From assembly GCF_036408795.1 (NCBI RefSeq), contig NZ_JAZGJP010000004.1:62001-126000 (forward strand): 64,000 nucleotides of DNA. Direction: 5' to 3'. The position numbers were made by a program, and so were the translations under genes. Below are positions 58,722 to 64,000 of the stretch, piece by piece. The notes under the pieces are model-generated. The model was given only the letters and a program-made list of their open reading frames with translations, did not search any database and was not told the DNA's origin. Each line of letters begins with the position of its first letter. Positions within the stretch are counted from its first letter, which is position 1. Source of the stretch: Olsenella_L kribbiana. GTDB taxonomy: Bacteria; Actinomycetota; Coriobacteriia; Coriobacteriales; Atopobiaceae.

Positions 58722-61310
58722 ATGTCTGACATGAATATTCCGGTCGAAGAGGCCGATGAAGGACCGAACGGACCTGGCTCTCTCGGCAGGCTCGGACCTG
58801 ACTGGTCGCAAGAAGACCCCCATATCCCGACCGATGAATCCCTCGAGACCTTCCTTTCCTGGGTCGAATCCCGTGGCATGGAGCTCTGGCCTCACCAGGA
58901 AGAGGCCCTGCTCGATATTGCCGCAGGCGACCATGTGATCCTGGGCACGCCCACAGGCTCCGGCAAGTCCATGGTGGCACTCGGCATGTGCTTCATGGCA
59001 TTATGCGCTGGAGAGCGGAGCTACTACACCGCCCCTATCAAGGCACTTGTCTCTGAGAAGTTCTTCCAGATGGTCGATATCTTCGGGAAGGACAATGTCG
59101 GCATGATCACGGGCGATACCGTGATCAATCCCGAGGCGCCAATCATCTGCTGCACGGCAGAGATCCTCGCACAGGATGCCCTGCGCTTCGGCGAGGACGC
59201 CGATATCGGCTATGCCGCGATGGACGAGTTCCACTTCTATGCCGACCGCGATCGTGGCTGGGCCTGGCAGGTGCCGCTCTTGACCCTCCCCCATGTCCAC
59301 TTCCTCCTCATGAGCGCGACGCTCGGCGATGTGACGGCAATCCACGACAAGATCGAGGACCTGACCGGACGCACCGTCGACGTTATAGCCAATGCGCCGC
59401 GTCCCGTGCCTCTCCACTACCAGTTTGTGGACACAGCACTCGAAGCCACCGTCGAGCTTGCCCTCAAGAGCGGCGATGCGCCGCTCTATATCGTGCACTT
59501 CGCCCAGGATGCCGCCTTCAAGAGCGCCCAGGCACTTGCGAGCTACGGCGTCAGCACGAAGGAGCAGAGGGATGCCGTAAAGGATGCTATCAAGGGCACC
59601 CGCTTCACGACGAACTTCGGCAAGGCGCTGAAGCGGCTTCTGCTCTGTGGCGTCGGCGTCCACCATGCCGGCATGCTCCCGAGATACCGTCTCCTTGTGG
59701 AGAAGCTTGCGCAGCAGGGCCTTCTTCCTGTCATCTGCGGCACCGACACCCTCGGTGTCGGCATCAATGTCCCGATCCATACCGTGCTTCTGACACAGCT
59801 CACGAAGTTCGATGGACGCCGCATGCGCAGGCTCAATGCGCGCGAGTTCCACCAGATTGCAGGCCGTGCCGGACGTTCTGGCTTCGATACGAAAGGCGTC
59901 GTCCTCGCCGAGGCGACCGAATACGATATCGAGAAGGCACGCGCGCTCCTCAAGGCGGGAGGTGACCCGAAGAAGGCCCGCAAGATCAAGACGAAGACAC
60001 CTCCTGAAGGCTTTGTCGGCTGGAACGAGCAGACGTTCAAGCGTCTCATCGACGCAGAGCCCGAGACGCTCGTGCCGCATCTCAGAATCACGAACTCCAT
60101 GGTGCTCGCAGAGATAGAGCAGGGCGGAGATGCGCTTGCGCGCATGCACAAGCTCGTCGAAGATTCTGCCCAGACGCCGGAGCAGAAGGAGAAGCTCTCC
60201 GAGCGCACCGACGAGATCTTCGCGACGCTTCTCGATGCCGGTGTCATCACCTGCACCACAGAAGACGGCCATGATTCCTACTCGACGCTTGTCGACCTGC
60301 CGGACGACTTTGCACTCGACCAGCCGCTCTCGCCGTTCCTGCTCGCAGCGCTCGAGCTCCTGGATCCCGAATCTCCCACCTACGATATGGACCTCATCTC
60401 GATGGTCGAGGCGACGCTCGAAGACCCGCACCAGATTCTCCGTGCCCAGGAGCGCGAAGCAAGGGCACACGCAATCGCCGAGATGAAGGCCGACGGCATC
60501 GAGTACGAAGAGCGCATGGAGCGTGTCCAGGAAGTGACGTATCCGAAGCCTCTGGAAGATCTCCTCTCCCAGGCCTTTGCCGAGTACTGCAAGAAGGTCC
60601 CCTGGGCTGCCGACTACGAGCTCTCGCCGAAGAGCGTCCTGCGCGACATGATCGAATCTGCCTCTGACTTCAAGAGCTACATCCAACGCTACAACATCGC
60701 CCGCTCCGAAGGCACGCTCTTGCGCTACCTCTCCGAGGCCTACCGTGCGCTTGACCGCACCGTGCCGCTCGACAAGCGCGACGACTATCTCAAGGACATC
60801 ATCAGCTGGCTTGGTCTCATGGTCCGCTCCATCGACTCCTCCCTCTTCGACGAATGGGAGGCATCAGGAGCACTTCCCGAAGAGGAGGCTCCCGAGGCCC
60901 CGGACGAGATTGTCCACGACCGGCGCGGCCTCACGCTGCTCGTGCGCAATGCGCTCTGGCAGCGGGTGCGCCTGGCCCAGGCGGGAGACGCCGAAGCGCT
61001 GGGAGCGCTCGATGCCGACTACGGCTATCGCGAGGTCGTATGGCGACGCATCCTCGAAAGCTACCACGAGCAGCACGAGGACATCCTCCTCGATGCAGAT
61101 GCCCACTCCTCGAAGTTCTTCGAGCTCTCAGAGGACAGGGAGAAGTCCGACCACATCTGGCAGGTCCATCAGATATTCAGCGACACCGAAGGCGACCACG
61201 ACTTCGGCATCCTCGCCGATGTAGACCTCGACCTCACGCAGGAGGAAGGAGAGGTCCGCTTCAGGGCCTACAAGGTCGGCTTCATCGAGGACCTGCTCCA
61301 GGAAGGATAG
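58722..61310 (+). CDS. Ski2-like DEAD/DEAH helicase with DUF3516-type C-terminus
   Basis: An 862-residue superfamily 2 helicase. Motif I is LGTPTGSGKS, motif II is MDEFHFY (an unusual DEFH instead of DEVH), motif III is MSATLGD, and the late motifs are GTDTLGVGIN and QIAGRAGRSGF. The long C-terminal half matches the actinobacterial DUF3516 helicases related to Ski2/Mtr4, which probably remodel RNA. ATG 58722 has AAGGAG 14 bases upstream, a long spacing; ATG 58731 is an alternative. Confidence 0.9.
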   Translation: MSDMNIPVEEADEGPNGPGSLGRLGPDWSQEDPHIPTDESLETFLSWVESRGMELWPHQEEALLDIAAGDHVILGTPTGSGKSMVALGMCFMALCAGERSYYTAPIKALVSEKFFQMVDIFGKDNVGMITGDTVINPEAPIICCTAEILAQDALRFGEDADIGYAAMDEFHFYADRDRGWAWQVPLLTLPHVHFLLMSATLGDVTAIHDKIEDLTGRTVDVIANAPRPVPLHYQFVDTALEATVELALKSGDAPLYIVHFAQDAAFKSAQALASYGVSTKEQRDAVKDAIKGTRFTTNFGKALKRLLLCGVGVHHAGMLPRYRLLVEKLAQQGLLPVICGTDTLGVGINVPIHTVLLTQLTKFDGRRMRRLNAREFHQIAGRAGRSGFDTKGVVLAEATEYDIEKARALLKAGGDPKKARKIKTKTPPEGFVGWNEQTFKRLIDAEPETLVPHLRITNSMVLAEIEQGGDALARMHKLVEDSAQTPEQKEKLSERTDEIFATLLDAGVITCTTEDGHDSYSTLVDLPDDFALDQPLSPFLLAALELLDPESPTYDMDLISMVEATLEDPHQILRAQEREARAHAIAEMKADGIEYEERMERVQEVTYPKPLEDLLSQAFAEYCKKVPWAADYELSPKSVLRDMIESASDFKSYIQRYNIARSEGTLLRYLSEAYRALDRTVPLDKRDDYLKDIISWLGLMVRSIDSSLFDEWEASGALPEEEAPEAPDEIVHDRRGLTLLVRNALWQRVRLAQAGDAEALGALDADYGYREVVWRRILESYHEQHEDILLDADAHSSKFFELSEDREKSDHIWQVHQIFSDTEGDHDFGILADVDLDLTQEEGEVRFRAYKVGFIEDLLQEG

Positions 61311-61342
61311 GCCCTCATCGGCACGCATGCCCAAAGACAGCA

Positions 61343-61378
61343 GAAGAGCTGCTGCCCCTTCTGGGACAGCGGCTCTTC
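61343..61378. terminator. terminator between the helicase and PTS genes
   Basis: GAAGAGCTGCTG (61343-61354) pairs with CAGCGGCTCTTC (61367-61378), one G-U pair, between convergent genes. It can stop transcription from both sides. Confidence 0.8.
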
Positions 61379-61410
61379 CATGCGTACGTTCTGGTAGGAA
61401 ACTGCTGGTC

Positions 61411-62829
61411 TTAGGCCTCTTCCTCCCGGTAGATGGCCGAGGTGAGTCCGAAGGCAACGCCGAAGGCGACAGCGAACATGATGATGTACTGGACAGGCTG
61501 CGTGATGCAGAGCAGGATGCCGAAGATGCCCGTGACGCCCGTGCCGGATGCGGCGAGGTGGAAGATGAAGCAGCAGAGAGCGCCGCATGCAGAACCGATC
61601 ATGCCGCAGACGAACGGCTTCATCTTCGGGAGGTTGACGCCGAAGATGGCAGGCTCGGTGATGCCGAGGAGGCAGGAGATGCCGGAAGGAACGGCGAGGG
61701 ACTTCGTCTTCTCGGACTTCGTGCGCAGGGCGACAGCCAGGCAGGCACCGCCCTGGGAGATGTTGGCAGCGCTTGCGATCGGCAGCCAGTAGGTGACGCC
61801 GTACTGGGCGAGCATGGAGACATCGATTGCGGTGTACATCTGGTGCAGGCCGGTGACGACAGACGGGGAGTAGATAAGGCCGATAACGATATAGCCGATG
61901 CCCAGAGGCACGGAGAGCAGCCACATGAGCAGGCCGAGGATTGCATTCTCGAGCCAGACGAAGATCGGGCCGATGAAGAGGATCGTGATGTAGGCAGCAA
62001 GGGAGACAGAGACGAGCGGCGTCACGAACAGGTCGAACATCTCGGGGACGGCCTTGTGGAGACGCTTCTCGAAGAAGCAGAGGATCCAGACGCCGACGAG
62101 GATGGGGATGACATGGCCCTGATAGCCGACCCAGTCGATCGAGTAGACGCCGGGGATGACATCGAGGGTGATCATCGTGCCGTTCGCGATTGCCGCGGAG
62201 GCGCTATAGGCATTGATGAAGTCGGAGCTGATGAGCAGGGCGCCGAGCGATGCTCCGAGGTAGGGGTTGCCGCCGAAGACCGTGGCCGCAGAGAAGCCGA
62301 GGAGAATCTGGAGGTTGCCGAGTGCGCAGGCGTTGATCAGCGATGCGATGCGCCACCAGACGGAGGTGGTGTCGAGCGCGAAGAAGCCGGCGCCGCCGTC
62401 TGCGACAGGCGTACCCATGTACTGGATGGCAGACATGACGCCCATGAGCATGCCGGATGCGACGATGGCCGGGATGATCGGCACGAAGACGTCGGAGAGG
62501 ACCTTGATGGCACGCTGGAAGGCGTTGCCCTGCTTGGCTGCCGCTTCCTTCGCCTCTGCCTTCGAAGCGGCGCTCACACCGGACTGCTTAATGAACTCGT
62601 CGTAGACCTTGTCGACCGTGCCCGTGCCATAGATGATCTGGAGCTGGCCGGATGCCTCGAAGTTGCCCTTGGCACCGACGGCGTTCTCGAGCTTCTCCTT
62701 GTCGATCTTGTCATTGTCGGCGATGACCAGGCGCAGACGCGTTGCACAGTGGGCGGCAGACACGATGTTGTCTTTGCCGCCAACGGCCTCGAGGGCCTCC
62801 TTGGCAGCTTGTGCGTAATCAAGAGCCAT
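61411..62829 (-). CDS. PTS EIIBC transporter, sucrose/beta-glucoside/trehalose family
   Basis: A 472-residue phosphotransferase permease. The N-terminal EIIB domain has the phosphorylated Cys in AAHCATRLRLVI. The EIIC membrane domain follows, with FVPIIPAIVASGMLMG, the GITEPAIFGVNLP signature and about ten helices. There is no EIIA domain, so it borrows one. The architecture matches ScrA/TreB/BglP-type transporters; sucrose is likely but not certain, since no hydrolase gene is seen. ATG 62829 has AAGGGAAGC upstream. The LacI-type regulator upstream presumably controls it. Confidence 0.92.
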   Translation of the reverse strand: MALDYAQAAKEALEAVGGKDNIVSAAHCATRLRLVIADNDKIDKEKLENAVGAKGNFEASGQLQIIYGTGTVDKVYDEFIKQSGVSAASKAEAKEAAAKQGNAFQRAIKVLSDVFVPIIPAIVASGMLMGVMSAIQYMGTPVADGGAGFFALDTTSVWWRIASLINACALGNLQILLGFSAATVFGGNPYLGASLGALLISSDFINAYSASAAIANGTMITLDVIPGVYSIDWVGYQGHVIPILVGVWILCFFEKRLHKAVPEMFDLFVTPLVSVSLAAYITILFIGPIFVWLENAILGLLMWLLSVPLGIGYIVIGLIYSPSVVTGLHQMYTAIDVSMLAQYGVTYWLPIASAANISQGGACLAVALRTKSEKTKSLAVPSGISCLLGITEPAIFGVNLPKMKPFVCGMIGSACGALCCFIFHLAASGTGVTGIFGILLCITQPVQYIIMFAVAFGVAFGLTSAIYREEEA

Positions 62830-62878
62830 GCGTGCTTCCCTTCTCTTCTTCCCTATCCCCAATTGCTTGAGCACGTTT

Positions 62879-62894
62879 GTGAAATCGTTCTCAC
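62879..62894. promoter_or_regulatory. LacI-type operator-like palindrome upstream of the PTS gene
   Basis: GTGAAATCGTTCTCAC is an imperfect palindrome with GTGA/TCAC ends and a central CG, as in LacI/GalR-family operators. It lies 50 bases before the PTS start. A second related site, GGGAACGTTAACCC, is at 63031-63044 next to the regulator's stop. The gap 62830-63043 holds no gene. Confidence 0.55.
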
Positions 62895-63043
62895 ATGGAT
62901 ATGAAACCGCACGAACAGAAAAAACACCAGAGCTTCCTGACTGCTGAGCGTGAACGGCATGTTTTCGTCGGCGAGCGGTATCAGTGACAGAAAATCGGTC
63001 TTGAAATTGCTTAAGAAGAGCCCAAAAGCTGGGAACGTTAACC

Positions 63044-64000
63044 CTAGGAGCGGGTGGAATTGCGGATCTGGATGTCGTAGCCCATACGAATCTCGCGCGA
63101 GACTTCGGGGGCTCCCTGCATGGCCTGGAGCAGGATGCGGGCGGCTTCCCTGCCGGCCGTCTTGTAGTGGTGATGGATCGTCGTGAGCGTCGGCGTCACG
63201 ACACGTGACAGGTCCCCATCGCCCACGCCGGTGATCTGCACATCTTCCGGCACGCGCTTCCCGTACTCCTTTGCGCACGTCATGGCGCCATATGCGATGT
63301 TGTCAGAGGCACAGACGAGCGTGTCGCACTCAGGGTAGGCATCGAATATCTTCTCTGCGCACAGATAGCCCGAATCGAGCGTGAAGGCGCTCACGGCCTG
63401 CGCTTGGGGCGGCACCTCGACCCCGGCATCCCGGCAGGCATCGAGAAAGCCTCTGTGACGGCCCTTGCCTGCGGATTCGTCCTCTTCGAGAACGCCGATA
63501 TAGGCTGGATGCTCTCCGTGCTTCAGGACCTTCCTGACGAGCCAGTACATGGAGCGATAGTCGTCATTGTAGACAGACGTATGTCCCTCGAGGTCCTGCC
63601 CGAGCACGACAAGCGGGCACTTCAAGGCCGCTATTGCATCGAGATGGGCCTGGTCGAAGACCGTGGCGATGAAGATGAGGCCGTCGACCTGGTTCCTGTT
63701 CGCGAAGAGCTGAAGATATGACACCTCGGCATCCTTGTTGTTGTTCGTGTCTGCCAGAAGCATCTGATAGGGCGTATCGGCAAAGGAGAGGGAGATGCCT
63801 GCCAGCATGCGGCCGACGGCATACGAGTTCACCTTCGGAAGGATCACGCCGACGAGGTTCGTCTTGCCGGTACGCAGCGTCTGCGCCTGCTGGGAAGGGA
63901 CGTATCCCGTCTGCTCGACGACCTTCGCGATCGTTCGGCGCTTCTCTTCCGAGACATAGCCATTGTTGAAGTAGCGCGACACCGTGGCGCGGGAAACCCC
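63044..64000 (-). CDS. LacI-family transcriptional regulator, 5' end outside the window
   Basis: At least 318 residues of a LacI/GalR repressor. The frame is open to the right edge, where VSRATVSRYFNNGYVS is the second half of the helix-turn-helix; only a few N-terminal residues are missing. The hinge and sugar-binding domain follow (LVGVILPKVNSYAVGRM, then VDGLIFIATVFD and ITGVGDGDLSRVVTPTLT). It lies upstream of and in line with the PTS gene, so it probably responds to the imported sugar, as ScrR does. Confidence 0.92.
   Translation of the reverse strand, partial: GVSRATVSRYFNNGYVSEEKRRTIAKVVEQTGYVPSQQAQTLRTGKTNLVGVILPKVNSYAVGRMLAGISLSFADTPYQMLLADTNNNKDAEVSYLQLFANRNQVDGLIFIATVFDQAHLDAIAALKCPLVVLGQDLEGHTSVYNDDYRSMYWLVRKVLKHGEHPAYIGVLEEDESAGKGRHRGFLDACRDAGVEVPPQAQAVSAFTLDSGYLCAEKIFDAYPECDTLVCASDNIAYGAMTCAKEYGKRVPEDVQITGVGDGDLSRVVTPTLTTIHHHYKTAGREAARILLQAMQGAPEVSREIRMGYDIQIRNSTRS

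Overview
The window is high-GC, tightly packed bacterial DNA. Its gene content suggests a Gram-positive actinobacterium of class Coriobacteriia, probably the Olsenella/Atopobium side. The pointers are Actinobacteria-type genes (Ski2-like helicase with a DUF3516-type C-terminus, long-form Hpf, Lys/Ala-rich TopA tail), two DegV proteins, a RicT/YaaT homologue, and a PTS transporter with a LacI regulator. The taxon is inferred from content, not from a marker gene.

Positions 1 to about 16.9 kb are an accessory island. It starts with a tyrosine integrase that runs off the left edge. Next comes a replication-like module: two small helix-turn-helix proteins, a DnaB/RecA-type ATPase and unknown partners. 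A mobilisation module on the minus strand follows (MobC, an unknown, a TraG/VirD4 coupling protein and a relaxase), but no mating-pore genes are visible. Two strongly structured non-coding blocks (9015-9273 and 9730-9891) flank a degenerate YraN-like gene. A complete type I restriction-modification operon (hsdM-hsdS-hsdR) closes the island. This looks like an integrative mobilisable element, or a remnant of a conjugative one. A tRNA-Thr(CGT) with its own terminator and a 60-residue uxuA remnant mark the change to core DNA.

From 17.2 to 46 kb almost everything is on the minus strand and housekeeping in nature: a DUF523-purine nucleoside phosphorylase fusion, a SurA-like anchored protein, a HEAT-repeat protein, a 3-hydroxyisobutyrate-dehydrogenase-type enzyme, DegV, Hpf and an amino-acid-type binding protein. 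After these comes a structured non-coding RNA with a perfect -10 box, then a Cys-less racemase homologue, ComF, TatD, RsmA and MetG. A PD-(D/E)XK protein with a duplicated coiled-coil tail follows, then RsmI with a catalytically substituted GH5 protein, QueD, DinB, ricT-holB-tmk-topA-tatC-tatA, a STAS protein, a TPR protein and an aminotransferase.

From 46 to 64 kb gene orientation is mixed: nhaA, degV, pyrE, a four-gene MoxR/VWA operon, GNAT and HAD enzymes, a LarA-type racemase, an XRE regulator with its own operator-like repeats, the DUF3516-type helicase, and a PTS EIIBC transporter next to a LacI-family regulator that runs off the right edge.

The strongest candidates for something new are the 260-nt multibranched RNA between comF and hpf (possibly a raiA-motif RNA), the GH5 pseudoenzyme coupled to rsmI, the DUF523-PNP fusion, the MoxR/VWA/helical-repeat operon, and the nested inverted repeat in the island.
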